A stretch of 64,000 bases of DNA, from the NCBI RefSeq assembly GCF_000686705.1, contig NZ_KK366004.1, forward strand, positions 368,364 to 432,363. The letters run 5' to 3'. The notes under the pieces were generated by a model that was given only the letters and a program-made list of their open reading frames with translations, was not told the DNA's origin and made no database searches. This document shows, in pieces, positions 9,136 to 18,140 of this stretch. How positions within the stretch are numbered: position 1 is the stretch's first letter; each line of letters opens with the position of its first letter. The stretch is from Clostridium hydrogeniformans DSM 21757 (GTDB taxonomy: Bacteria; Bacillota; Clostridia; Clostridiales; Clostridiaceae). The translations under genes were made by a program, and so were the position numbers.

Positions 9136-10128
9136 GTGGATTTAAAAGGTAAAAAAGTATTAGTAACGGGTTCAGAAGGATTTATAGGAAGTCACTTAAC
9201 AGAAAGGCTTGTAGAAATGGGAGCTAATGTTACAGCATTAGTTCAATATAACTCCTTTAATAACTGGGGCTGGATAGACACTTTTCAAAAAGATATAAAG
9301 AATAGTATAAATGTAGTTACAGGAGATATAAGAGAATATGATAATATGAAGAGGGTTATTAAAGGACAAGATGTAGTATTTCATTTAGCTGCATTGATTG
9401 CAATACCATATTCATATTTATCACCTATGGCATACGTAAGAACAAATGTTGAAGGAACAACAAATGTTTTAGAGGCTTGTAGGGAATATGAAATAGAAAA
9501 AATGATACATACATCTACTTCTGAGACATATGGTAGTGCTTTATATGTGCCTATAGATGAGAATCATCCAATGCAAGGACAATCACCTTACTCTGCATCT
9601 AAGATAGCAGCAGATAAAATGGTGGAAAGCTTTCAGAAGAGTTTTAATATGCCTATTGCAACAATAAGACCATTTAATACATATGGTCCAAGACAATCTG
9701 CAAGAGCAATTATACCTACTGTAATAGCACAAATATTATCGGGTAAAAAAGATATAAAGCTTGGAAGTTTAACACCTACTAGAGACTTTAATTATGTTAA
9801 AGACACTACTGAAGCATTTATAAAGATAGCAGAAAGTGATATAACCATAGGTGAGGTTATAAATTCAGGTTCCAATTCTGAAATTAGTATAGGGGATTTA
9901 GTAAAAAAAATATCAAAGATTATAGGAAGTGATATTAATATTATTACTGAGGAAGAAAGGCTAAGACCAGAAAATAGTGAAGTTAATAGGTTATGGGCAA
10001 ATAATACAAAGATAAAAGGCTTAACAGATTGGAAACCAAGATATAGTTTAGATGAAGGGTTAGAAGAAACAATAAGTTGGATAAAAGATAATATAAATTA
10101 TTTTAAAACAGATATTTACAATGTTTAA
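9136..10128 (+). CDS. legB: NAD-dependent sugar 4,6-dehydratase (LegB-like)
   Basis: First committed step of legionaminic acid synthesis: converts nucleotide-GlcNAc to the 4-keto-6-deoxy sugar that LegC aminates. About 330 residues, extended SDR fold with NAD-binding VTGSEGFIGSHL at the N-terminus and the catalytic Tyr-x3-Lys as YSASK near residue 153, followed by the substrate motif RPFNTYGPRQSARA. The GTG at 9136 is preferred because AAGGAGTGAT (9122-9131) is its ribosome site; a GTG at 9127 in the same frame sits inside it. Followed 24 bases later by legC, its usual partner. Confidence 0.85.
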   Translation: MDLKGKKVLVTGSEGFIGSHLTERLVEMGANVTALVQYNSFNNWGWIDTFQKDIKNSINVVTGDIREYDNMKRVIKGQDVVFHLAALIAIPYSYLSPMAYVRTNVEGTTNVLEACREYEIEKMIHTSTSETYGSALYVPIDENHPMQGQSPYSASKIAADKMVESFQKSFNMPIATIRPFNTYGPRQSARAIIPTVIAQILSGKKDIKLGSLTPTRDFNYVKDTTEAFIKIAESDITIGEVINSGSNSEISIGDLVKKISKIIGSDINIITEEERLRPENSEVNRLWANNTKIKGLTDWKPRYSLDEGLEETISWIKDNINYFKTDIYNV

Positions 10129-10152
10129 ATATATAACAGAGGAGGAAATGAT

Positions 10153-11253
10153 ATGATACCATTATGTATACCTCAAATTGAAGGAAATGAATGGAAGTAC
10201 ATAAAAGAATGCTTAGATACAAATTGGGTATCCTCCGTAGGTGCTTATGTTGATAAGTTCGAAAAAGACTTTGCAGATTATGTAGGTGCTAAAGAAGCAG
10301 TAGTAACTATGAATGGAACAGCAGCTTTAGAATTAGGACTGAGAACTTTAGGTATAGGGGAAGGGGATGAAGTTATAGTTCCATCTTTAACTTTTATATC
10401 ACCAGTAAATGCTATAAAATATGTGGGTGCAGAGCCAGTATTCATAGATGTTTGTAGAAACTCATATGTGTTAGATACAAATAAAATAGAAGAACTTATA
10501 ACACCTAAAACTAAGGCTATTTTACCAGTACATCTTTATGGGAATTCAGTAGAGATGGATAAAGTAATGGAAATAGCAAATAAATATAATCTATATGTAA
10601 TAGAAGATGCTACGGAAAACCTAGGAGGATTATATAAAGGAAAGCATGCAGGTACTATTGGACATATAGGATGTTATTCATTTAATGGTAATAAAATTAT
10701 AACAACTGGATCAGGAGGAATGCTTGTAACTAATAATGATAGTGTGGCTAAAAGAGCAAAGCATTTATCTACTCAAACTAAGACAGTTCTAGATAATGGT
10801 GGATTTTATCATGATGAGATAGGATATAATTTTAGAATGCCTAATATATTAGCCGCTATGGGATGTGCACAATTAGAAAAATTAGATGAGTATGTTAGTA
10901 TAAAGAGAAAAAATGCTAATATATATAATGCAGAGCTTAAAGATATTAAAGGTGTTACAATACATAAGGAAAAAGAGTGTGAAAAAGGTTCATATTGGTT
11001 ATATTCTGTATTAATTGAGGAAGAATATGGGTTATCAAGAGATGAGCTTATTTTAAGATTAATGGAAAATAAAATTCAATCAAGACCATTTTTTATGCCT
11101 ATACATGAAATGCCAATGTATAAAAAATGTAGGCATGGAAATATGGACAATACTATTGAGCTTTGCAGTAAAGGTATAAATTTACCAAGTTCAGTAAGTT
11201 TAGAGAAAGATGACATTATAAAGATAGTAGATATAATTAAAAGATACAGATAA
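10153..11253 (+). CDS. legC: PLP-dependent sugar aminotransferase (LegC-like)
   Basis: DegT/DnrJ/EryC1-type aminotransferase that installs the 4-amino group on the LegB product, using glutamate as probable donor. 366 residues. Visible landmarks are MNGTAALELGLRTLGI near 55, VPSLTFISPVNA near 77, the PLP-phosphate/Asp region EDATENLGG near 155 and the Schiff-base Lys in SFNGNKIITTGSGGM near 180-190. A strong GGAGG precedes the ATG. Pairing with legB makes LegC the best reading, although PLP sugar transaminases of other pathways look similar. Confidence 0.85.
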   Translation: MIPLCIPQIEGNEWKYIKECLDTNWVSSVGAYVDKFEKDFADYVGAKEAVVTMNGTAALELGLRTLGIGEGDEVIVPSLTFISPVNAIKYVGAEPVFIDVCRNSYVLDTNKIEELITPKTKAILPVHLYGNSVEMDKVMEIANKYNLYVIEDATENLGGLYKGKHAGTIGHIGCYSFNGNKIITTGSGGMLVTNNDSVAKRAKHLSTQTKTVLDNGGFYHDEIGYNFRMPNILAAMGCAQLEKLDEYVSIKRKNANIYNAELKDIKGVTIHKEKECEKGSYWLYSVLIEEEYGLSRDELILRLMENKIQSRPFFMPIHEMPMYKKCRHGNMDNTIELCSKGINLPSSVSLEKDDIIKIVDIIKRYR

Positions 11254-11326
11254 CTTTTTAAAAGTCTTAATTTTAGGTTAGTAGATTTGGTCTAATTCAA
11301 AAATTAAGTTATGGAGTTTTGGTGCT

Positions 11327-12574
11327 ATGAGAGAAATAGAATTTGTGAAAACGAAAGAAAAAATAGATAATACAATATTAAATACTATAAAAATAAATAA
11401 CACCTTAATACATAGTAAATATTATCCATTAAAGGAAGCTGAAAAAACTATATCATCTAGGAATTTAGTAAATGCAAAAACTATAGGAGTACTAGGTTTA
11501 GGACTAGGATATCATATTTATGAAATATTAAAAAAAAATGAAAACTGTTTTATATATGTTTTTGATGTTTTAAGTGATTCTGATAAAAGTAAGTTATATA
11601 AAGATAAATTTTTAAAAATGGTAATAGATGATGAGAGGGTTAAACTTAAAATAACCTCAAGTTATTCAAGACTAGTAAGTTATTTAAAAGAAAGTCTAAA
11701 TCAATGTGATGAAGTTTTTATACTAAAGTCATATATGAACATATTAAAAGCAGAAAATTTAGATTTATATAATATATTTATGGATTTTGAAGCACAAAGA
11801 ATAACAAATACAAAATTTAAAAGAGAGTTAGAATACAATATTATTAATAATGAAAGTCTCAATATGAAAAGTATAAATGAGTTTTATAATGCTTATATGA
11901 AAAACTATGAAAATATTTTTATAGTAGCCGCAGGACCATCCTTAAATGAGTGTACTACGTATTTAAAAGAAATAACTAAGAGTAAAAATAATTTTATAAT
12001 AGCTGTTGGAACGGCTGTTGGAACCTTAAAAAATCAGGGGGTTAATCCTAATGCAGTTTGCATTTTAGATCCTTTAGAAATAATTTATAAACAATTAGAA
12101 AAAATAAAAGACTCTAAAATACCATTACTAATGGCTTATAGTGCTTCTCATAGAGCGGCTAAAGAGTACAATGGTCCTAAATATATTTATTATAACTACA
12201 TAAAAGATAATAATATAGTGATAGAATGTACTAATTCTGTTGCTACAGCAGCACTAAGCATTGCAATTAAGGCTAATCCTAAAAGAATATTTTTTATAGG
12301 TCAAGATTTAGCTTATGTAGACAATAAAGTTCATAGTGATAATACTATAAATGGAGAAGAACATATTTATGTGAAATCTGATAATGACTTTGTTACACAA
12401 GATGTTTTAGGAAATTATATATACACAAGTAAGTTTTATTTAGATATAAAAAAATGGATTGAGAGAACAATTGTAATAAACTCTAATATAGAGTTTATTA
12501 ATACTGGAAGAGGTGCAAATATAATAGGCTGTAATAATATTGAAATTCATAAAATATTAGAGTATTTAATATAG
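11327..12574 (+). CDS. Short MAF/DUF115 flagellin glycosyltransferase 3
   Basis: Third MAF paralogue but only 415 residues, about 165 shorter than the two copies at 967-4465. It keeps the core (IVAAGPSLNE near 200, GQDLAYVDNKVHSD near 324, NTGRGANIIGC near 397) and ends soon after, so the C-terminal helical tail of its paralogues is missing. The end is a clean TAG with no sign of a following remnant in the 487-base gap, so it looks like a naturally short form. Likely a cytoplasmic flagellin glycosyltransferase; partner site and sugar unknown. It lies 73 bases after legC with only a weak GGAG-type ribosome site. Confidence 0.75.
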   Translation: MREIEFVKTKEKIDNTILNTIKINNTLIHSKYYPLKEAEKTISSRNLVNAKTIGVLGLGLGYHIYEILKKNENCFIYVFDVLSDSDKSKLYKDKFLKMVIDDERVKLKITSSYSRLVSYLKESLNQCDEVFILKSYMNILKAENLDLYNIFMDFEAQRITNTKFKRELEYNIINNESLNMKSINEFYNAYMKNYENIFIVAAGPSLNECTTYLKEITKSKNNFIIAVGTAVGTLKNQGVNPNAVCILDPLEIIYKQLEKIKDSKIPLLMAYSASHRAAKEYNGPKYIYYNYIKDNNIVIECTNSVATAALSIAIKANPKRIFFIGQDLAYVDNKVHSDNTINGEEHIYVKSDNDFVTQDVLGNYIYTSKFYLDIKKWIERTIVINSNIEFINTGRGANIIGCNNIEIHKILEYLI

Positions 12575-12831
12575 CAGTAGATTTAGATAAAATTAATAAA
12601 AAATCCTAAGATATTTGTAACTAATAGCATCAGAAATGTTATCAAATGGTAGGAAAAACTATAAGTATTTATTATCATTCGAAATTTATATATAATATTT
12701 GAAGACTATAAGTTTAAATATCTTAATTTAGTCATTTATGAAAAGTAAAAATTTTATGGATATTTAAGTGAATGAGGTTACTTTAAATTATATGGTTTAC
12801 ACAGTAGATTATTAGATAGATTTTTAGTTAA

Positions 12832-12867
12832 TAAATAAAAGCTAGTTTGGTTACTAGCTTTTATTTA
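12832..12867 (+). terminator. Hairpin terminator after the leg/maf operon
   Basis: Fifteen-base stem, TAAATAAAAGCTAGT (12,832-12,846) with ACTAGCTTTTATTTA (12,853-12,867), loop TTGGTT. The arms are flanked by A on the left and T on the right, so it could act on both strands. Confidence 0.75.
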
Positions 12868-12915
12868 TTATTGATATAGTTTGTTAGGTTGATTAAAAAA
12901 TTAGTTAAGGAATAT

Positions 12916-12942
12916 TAATAAAATCATATAAAAAGTCGATAA
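12916..12942 (+). promoter_or_regulatory. Candidate sigma-D (FliA) promoter
   Basis: TAAT at 12,916-12,919, exactly 15 bases, then GTCGATAA at 12,935-12,942; the known consensus is TAAA-N15-GCCGATAA. Mismatches are one in the -35 and one in the -10. It predicts an untranslated leader of about 110 bases for the gene at 13,062. Confidence 0.55.
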
Positions 12943-13061
12943 AGTTAGTAGTGTATTATATAAGTTTAGATATAAAATACATTTTAACAATAAACAAAGT
13001 ATATTTTTAACTGTAATTTTAAAAGAAATTATAAGTTTATAATTCAAGGAGTTAAGTATTT

Positions 13062-15080
13062 ATGAAAGAAATAGAAAAAATAATCGAAATAAAAAATGAA
13101 TTACAGAAAGCTTTAGAGAATGGAGATTTACATAGGGCTGAAGAATTAATTGATATATATGATAACTATGGTATAAAGGATGTAGAATATTATAATATAA
13201 AATCAATATTAATGTTTTTTAAGGGTAATTATAAAGAAGCTATAGATATGTTAATGAATATCTATCATAAATTTGAATATAATTCAGATATAAATTATAA
13301 TTTAGGATTACTTAATGATAAACTTAAAAACTATAAAGAAGCCTTATATTATTTACTAAAATCTAGTGCTTTAGATGAGACTAAGTCAGAACTTGTTAAT
13401 GATATGGTTAAATCTTGGGGAAGCGCTAATATAGGTAAATTAAATTTTAATGAAGTTAAAGAAAGTGTAATGAATATATTTTATAATATAAATAAAAACT
13501 TTCCACTAAAAAACAATAGTATAACTTATGTAGAAAATAACTTAATGAGTATAGATAACCATAGAACTTATGGAGTTGGAGTGTATGATTATTATTTTAA
13601 AGAAAGAGATGGCATTGATATTAGTTTAAATAATGGACAAATAGATATGGTGAAAACTGAGACATTACCAGCTAAAATCACTAAGAATTATAAAGCCATA
13701 ACAAATCATAAGAGTATTTTTCCAATTATGATTTTAAATGACAAACAAAAAATAGATTTTAAAATAAATGAAAAAGGTAGTTTTCAGTTAAATAAATTAT
13801 TACCCAATAGATTTTACTATTATCCAGTAGAAAAAAATAGTATGGTAGAGTTGAATTCAGAAAAAGATTTTATATTAGGTGATATTATAGAAATGGATTG
13901 TGATAAAAGTAAGCCTAAACTTATTTTAAATATATTTGTAGATGGTTTAGCTTATAAATTCTTAAAGGAGAACAATTTAGAAAAACTAATGCCTAATACA
14001 TATGAATTTTTTAAAAATGGTACTATAGTAGAGAACTGTCATTCATCGGGTGAATGGACATATGTAAGTTTAGCTAGTTTTTTTACAGGTATGTTTACTA
14101 AAAATCATAGAGTTTATCATCCGAGATACGGTACTGATAATCTTAAGGATTATAAGATGTTTACAGAAGTATTTGAAAAAGAAGGCTATTTTTGTGCTAA
14201 AATAGATGGGGACTGGCGTAGTACACCTTCATCTGGATATGTTAAAGGAATGGGAAGAACTTTGTATCAAGCATCTATAAGAGGAATGCATTGTGATGAA
14301 GTAATAAATGAGACAATAGAGCACATAGAAGCATTTAAAGAGAAAAATAATTTTATTTGGTTATGTATACCTGATTTACACGATATAGCAGATGAGTTTG
14401 AAACAAGAATAAGTACACAAATAAATACTTCTATTAAAGATAGAGTATTTGATAAATCTAATGAAACTAGTGTTAGGAAAGTATTTAGTACATCTAAAAT
14501 TAATAGATATAGAACACAAATACATAGACTAGATACATATATAGGACTATTACTTAATTATGTTAAGAAAAATTATAAAGAAGATGAGTTTATAGTTAGC
14601 TTAATCTCAGACCATGGACAAGGGTATCTAGTGAAATCAGAGGAATTTTTAGATGAAGAGAGAAGTAATGTTGCTATGATGTTAAGAGGAAAAAATATAC
14701 CAAAGGGAATTTGTCATGAGTTCATACAGGGTCTTGATTTATTTCCTATAATTCTTAATTCAGTAGGAGCTAAAGATTATGAGATGAATGATTCTAACAT
14801 TCCAAAATGGTTTGGTGGAGATAAAGAAAGAGATTATACATATACAGAAAGTATTTTCCCAGGAAGTCCTTATACTGCCGCTATAAATGATAATATGCAT
14901 AAGTTCTTTTTTTACAGCAAGAATATGTGTACTGAAGATGGAAGAATTGATATAAGGGATTATGAAATAAAATTAATAAACAAAATAACAAACCAGGATG
15001 AAACAATTAAGTTTAATGAAAAAGTTACAAAGTATGTTGAAATAGTATATAATCATATAAAAGATTATGTACTCATATAG
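13062..15080 (+). CDS. TPR plus sulfatase/alkaline-phosphatase-fold protein
   Basis: 672 residues. Residues about 1-130 form TPR-like helical hairpins (GNYKEAIDMLMNIYHK, NYKEALYYLLKSSALDE). A linker follows, and from about 283 comes a sulfatase/alkaline phosphatase superfamily domain: the metal-site Asp in LNIFVDGLAY, a Ser/Thr nucleophile region HSSGEWTYVSLASFFTG near 327, and the metal-binding SLISDHGQGY near 517. No signal peptide or membrane segment is visible, unlike LTA synthases or secreted sulfatases, so it should act in the cytosol. The position between flagellin glycosylation genes and a sigma-D-like promoter suggests a phospho- or sulfo-ester modification of the flagellar glycan or flagellin; that role is inference. 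The substrate is unknown. Confidence 0.7.
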   Translation: MKEIEKIIEIKNELQKALENGDLHRAEELIDIYDNYGIKDVEYYNIKSILMFFKGNYKEAIDMLMNIYHKFEYNSDINYNLGLLNDKLKNYKEALYYLLKSSALDETKSELVNDMVKSWGSANIGKLNFNEVKESVMNIFYNINKNFPLKNNSITYVENNLMSIDNHRTYGVGVYDYYFKERDGIDISLNNGQIDMVKTETLPAKITKNYKAITNHKSIFPIMILNDKQKIDFKINEKGSFQLNKLLPNRFYYYPVEKNSMVELNSEKDFILGDIIEMDCDKSKPKLILNIFVDGLAYKFLKENNLEKLMPNTYEFFKNGTIVENCHSSGEWTYVSLASFFTGMFTKNHRVYHPRYGTDNLKDYKMFTEVFEKEGYFCAKIDGDWRSTPSSGYVKGMGRTLYQASIRGMHCDEVINETIEHIEAFKEKNNFIWLCIPDLHDIADEFETRISTQINTSIKDRVFDKSNETSVRKVFSTSKINRYRTQIHRLDTYIGLLLNYVKKNYKEDEFIVSLISDHGQGYLVKSEEFLDEERSNVAMMLRGKNIPKGICHEFIQGLDLFPIILNSVGAKDYEMNDSNIPKWFGGDKERDYTYTESIFPGSPYTAAINDNMHKFFFYSKNMCTEDGRIDIRDYEIKLINKITNQDETIKFNEKVTKYVEIVYNHIKDYVLI

Positions 15081-15084
15081 GAAG

Positions 15085-15122
15085 AAAGTCGTGTATAGTA
15101 TTTAAGTATACACGGCTTTTTT
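15085..15122 (+). terminator. Terminator after the TPR-sulfatase gene
   Basis: AAAGTCGTGTATA (15,085-15,097) pairs with TATACACGGCTTT (15,107-15,119), with one G-U pair, followed by a T-run. A standard intrinsic terminator five bases after the stop codon. Confidence 0.85.
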
Positions 15123-15124
15123 AT

Positions 15125-15151
15125 TAAAGAAATTAAATTATATTACGATAA
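15125..15151 (+). promoter_or_regulatory. Candidate sigma-D (FliA) promoter
   Basis: A perfect -35 TAAA (15,125-15,128), 15-base spacer, then TACGATAA (15,144-15,151) against consensus GCCGATAA. It lies right behind the preceding terminator and would give the gene at 15,362 its own transcript with a leader of about 200 bases. That leader contains a nested inverted repeat, TATGATAAA (15,206-15,214) with TTTATCATA (15,240-15,248). Confidence 0.65.
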
Positions 15152-15361
15152 ATGAATAATATAATTATTTTATTCAAAGAGTTAAACATGAATAATTTCT
15201 TGGAATATGATAAAGGCTTATATGCCAATATAAATTAGTTTTATCATAGAATAATTACATTACTTTTATATCTTCATATGATATATGAAAATATTGTGTT
15301 AATAAGGTTATAAATAAAGTAAAATATATATTTAATAAGTTAAAGTAAAGGGGAGTTAATA

Positions 15362-15721
15362 ATGACTAGCAGTGAGATAAAAGATATGAAGTTTGAAACT
15401 ATTGAGACTTTAAAGGAATATTTAGATGCCTTAATTCAGGATGTCAATACTGTTTCAGAGTTTTTTAGAGAGGATAATATAAGTGAAGGGTTAAAATATA
15501 CGGCCAATATAGCTGAGGCTCTACAAATTGTATGTGAAGCTGTAGGTGGGGTAAATGACATTTTAAAAGAAAAAGTTGATCTTAGTGGGATTAACAATTT
15601 AGCTCAGGAAATGGTAGAGTCCTTAGAAAATGAAGATTATGTTCTTTTAGGAGATCTATTAGAATATGAAATAATACCAATGTTAGAAGAAATAAAAGAA
15701 AAAGTTTATGATACATTATAA
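15362..15721 (+). CDS. Unrecognised acidic helical protein, 119 residues
   Basis: I do not recognise this protein. It is acidic, Leu/Glu-rich, has no Cys, no signal peptide and no membrane segment, and reads as several amphipathic helices throughout (for example IETLKEYLDALIQDVNTV, then LGDLLEYEIIPMLEEIKEKV at the end). Size and composition resemble small cytosolic chaperones or helical bundle proteins, such as the FliS/FlgN size class, but no motif proves this. It stands alone between terminators with a sigma-D-like promoter, which suggests a late flagellar role. GGGGAG precedes the ATG. Confidence 0.7.
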   Translation: MTSSEIKDMKFETIETLKEYLDALIQDVNTVSEFFREDNISEGLKYTANIAEALQIVCEAVGGVNDILKEKVDLSGINNLAQEMVESLENEDYVLLGDLLEYEIIPMLEEIKEKVYDTL

Positions 15722-15736
15722 TCTAAAGGTATATTT

Positions 15737-15780
15737 AGAGGTATCATCTCAAAATAAATTTTGAGATGATACCTCTATTT
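15737..15780 (+). terminator. Strong terminator after the 119-residue gene
   Basis: An 18-base perfect stem, AGAGGTATCATCTCAAAA (15,737-15,754) with its complement at 15,759-15,776, loop TAAA, then T residues. Confidence 0.9.
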
Positions 15781-15943
15781 TATTTTATAAGTAATTAATA
15801 TATTTAAAGGATGTAAATATATTAAATTATTACATTGAGTTAAATTTTTCTATTGAATAGGGATATTGATGTGAACTAAGTTGCTTGTATAGAATATTAA
15901 TAAAATATATATTAATTTTATTATTTATATTAAGGAGATCGAT

Positions 15944-18028
15944 ATGAGTAATATAACTATATTTTTAAAAGAAGATAAAAAGAATAATATAGATGAGATG
16001 ATTGCATACATTAATAAGCTTAAAATACCATACGGATATTCTATTAGAATTCTAAAAGGTTCTATAGAATATTTAAGGGAATTATACGAAAGTAGAATAT
16101 TCTTTGATAATAAAGATATACATTTATTTATAAGTGAAGAAGTATTTATAGTAGATAAGGAGTTTTTTGTTGAAATTATTAATGAATTTAATAAAAGGGA
16201 AGATTTATATATATGTGGAGTGAAGGGTTCATATATTAATTTGGATACATTAAATATAAAGAAGATTTACGGAAATTACTATGGATATCTAAATAACTCC
16301 CTAACATTATTTTCAAACCCTCCATCAGAGGACATAAATTTTATATATGATTCCATAGTTTTTGTGAGAGGGGATTATATATTAAAAAATTTATATGAGC
16401 CTTTATATATGTTAGATAATATAAGAAAGGCTAAGGGTGGAAATAAAAAAGTAGGACTATTATTTTTAAAAGAACCTAGTTGTATATTTAATGAGGAAAG
16501 TATAATTCTATCTAGGGAAGAAAAACTAGAGTTTATAAGAAGAAATTCTATGGAAAGTGAATACCCATTAGTATCTATATTAATTCCAACCTATAATCAG
16601 ACTAAATATTTAAAAACTGCATTACAAAGTGCCATAGATCAAACTTATCCTAATATAGAAATTATCCTAAGTGATGATAGTACAACAGAAGAGGTTAAAA
16701 ATTTTATTAATCCCTATTTAGATAAATATAACTTTATAACCTATGTGAAACATGACCCCTCTAATGACTTTGGATTAAGCAATACTTTAAGTTTGCCAAG
16801 CCTTGCAAAAGGAGAATATTTAAGCTTTTTATTTCATGATGATGTATTTAGGCTAGATAAAATAGAAAAGATGGTAGGAATAATTAAAGATAGAAAAGAT
16901 ATCTCTTTTGTAACATCTCAAAGAGGAATAATTAATAGTAATGGAGAGTTCTTAAGTGGACCAAATCATATTTTTAAAGCCTTTAATGAGGATACGTTAA
17001 TAACTAGAGACAACATAGGAGATTTATTAATAGACTCAAAGTGTAATTTTTTAGGAGAACCAAGTGTATTCTTATTTAAAAAGAGTTTAAAAGATAGATT
17101 ATTTAATTTTAATAATAATAAATATATAAGTAATGGAGACCTAGCTTCTTGTATTAATTTTTTAATAGAAGGAAATGGGTATTATATAGGTGACACATTA
17201 AGTTATTTTAGATATCATTCAGAGCAAAACACCCATAATATAAATTTAGAAAAACTAGGAAGAATAGAATGGAAAGAACTTTACCTAGATATGTTTTACA
17301 GTGGATTATTGAGTTTTAAGGAAAAGTTTTGTATAAATTGTTCTAATAGAGTTAGTAATTTTAACCCCTTTGGTGGAGTGATAACTCAAAAGGTTGAAAG
17401 TTTTAATATAATCGGTAGTGATGTTATAAATCATAGTTGTCCACATTGTAGATGTCATGATAGAGAAAGGCATTTACTTTTATATATTTATAAGCTTGAT
17501 TTAGTTAAAAAATATATGGAAGGTAAAAAAGTTCTTCATATTGCACCAGAAGTTTATATTAGGTCTTATTTAAATGATTCTAATTTAGATGAGTATGTAT
17601 GTGGAGACTTAAATCCTATTTATCCTGGAATGATTAATATGGATATAACTAATATTCCCTATGAGGATGAATATTTTGATTTTATAATATGTAACCATGT
17701 GCTAGAGCACATAGAGGATGATATTAAAGCCTTAAAGGAGATTAGTCGTGTTCTTAAAAAAGGTGGACGAGCAATTCTTCAAACACCTTATTCAGAAGAT
17801 ATAGAAGTATCCTATGAAGATAATAAGATAAAGGATCCTTTAAAAAGGCTTTTAGAGTTTGGACAAGAGGATCATGTAAGAATATATGGAAAAGACTTTT
17901 TTAAAAGGATAGAGAGTAGTGGATTAAAAAAAGACATATATATTAGTGATGAACTATTTAAAAGTAATGAGGAAAAATTATTTGGGTTTAATAAAAGAGA
18001 GGATTTACTCATGTTTTTAAAAGAGTAA
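15944..18028 (+). CDS. Glycosyltransferase-methyltransferase fusion
   Basis: 694 residues with two enzymes in one chain. Residues about 1-200 are an uncharacterised N-terminal region. From about 205 there is a GT-A family 2 glycosyltransferase (PLVSILIPTYNQTKYLKTAL, then ILSDDST and the metal-binding FHDD near 300). From about 460 a class I SAM methyltransferase is fused: a cysteine knuckle FCINC ... SCPHCRCHDRERH, then VLHIAPE, CGDLNP and the ICNHVLEHIEDD motif near 583. It probably transfers and methylates a sugar on flagellin or on the growing glycan. The aminotransferase and acyltransferase genes that follow suggest an amino-deoxy sugar. GGAG precedes the ATG. Confidence 0.82.
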   Translation: MSNITIFLKEDKKNNIDEMIAYINKLKIPYGYSIRILKGSIEYLRELYESRIFFDNKDIHLFISEEVFIVDKEFFVEIINEFNKREDLYICGVKGSYINLDTLNIKKIYGNYYGYLNNSLTLFSNPPSEDINFIYDSIVFVRGDYILKNLYEPLYMLDNIRKAKGGNKKVGLLFLKEPSCIFNEESIILSREEKLEFIRRNSMESEYPLVSILIPTYNQTKYLKTALQSAIDQTYPNIEIILSDDSTTEEVKNFINPYLDKYNFITYVKHDPSNDFGLSNTLSLPSLAKGEYLSFLFHDDVFRLDKIEKMVGIIKDRKDISFVTSQRGIINSNGEFLSGPNHIFKAFNEDTLITRDNIGDLLIDSKCNFLGEPSVFLFKKSLKDRLFNFNNNKYISNGDLASCINFLIEGNGYYIGDTLSYFRYHSEQNTHNINLEKLGRIEWKELYLDMFYSGLLSFKEKFCINCSNRVSNFNPFGGVITQKVESFNIIGSDVINHSCPHCRCHDRERHLLLYIYKLDLVKKYMEGKKVLHIAPEVYIRSYLNDSNLDEYVCGDLNPIYPGMINMDITNIPYEDEYFDFIICNHVLEHIEDDIKALKEISRVLKKGGRAILQTPYSEDIEVSYEDNKIKDPLKRLLEFGQEDHVRIYGKDFFKRIESSGLKKDIYISDELFKSNEEKLFGFNKREDLLMFLKE

Positions 18029-18046
18029 TAGTATTTGTTTTTTTAG

Positions 18047-18070
18047 ATATAGAATTTCATGATTCTATAT
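18047..18070. repeat. Inverted repeat between the fusion gene and the aminotransferase
   Basis: ATATAGAAT (18,047-18,055) and ATTCTATAT (18,062-18,070) form a 9-base AT stem with a 6-base loop. There is no T-run behind it, so a terminator role is doubtful; an operator or mRNA-processing site is possible. Confidence 0.4.
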
Positions 18071-18140
18071 AGATAATTGGTACTATCTATTGGGATAAAG
18101 AATAAGAATAAAGAGACTGATTTTATTTAGGAGGAAAGTT

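Larger units (their letters stand above)
12575..13061. other. 487-base intergenic region
   Basis: No convincing coding sequence on either strand. It holds a terminator hairpin at 12,832-12,867 and a candidate sigma-D promoter at 12,916-12,942; the remainder is featureless AT-rich DNA. Confidence 0.6.

Noticed and set aside
11327-12574. Truncated pseudogene of a full-length MAF protein
   Set aside because: All core motifs are intact and no remnant of the missing tail follows in any frame; a natural short form is more likely.
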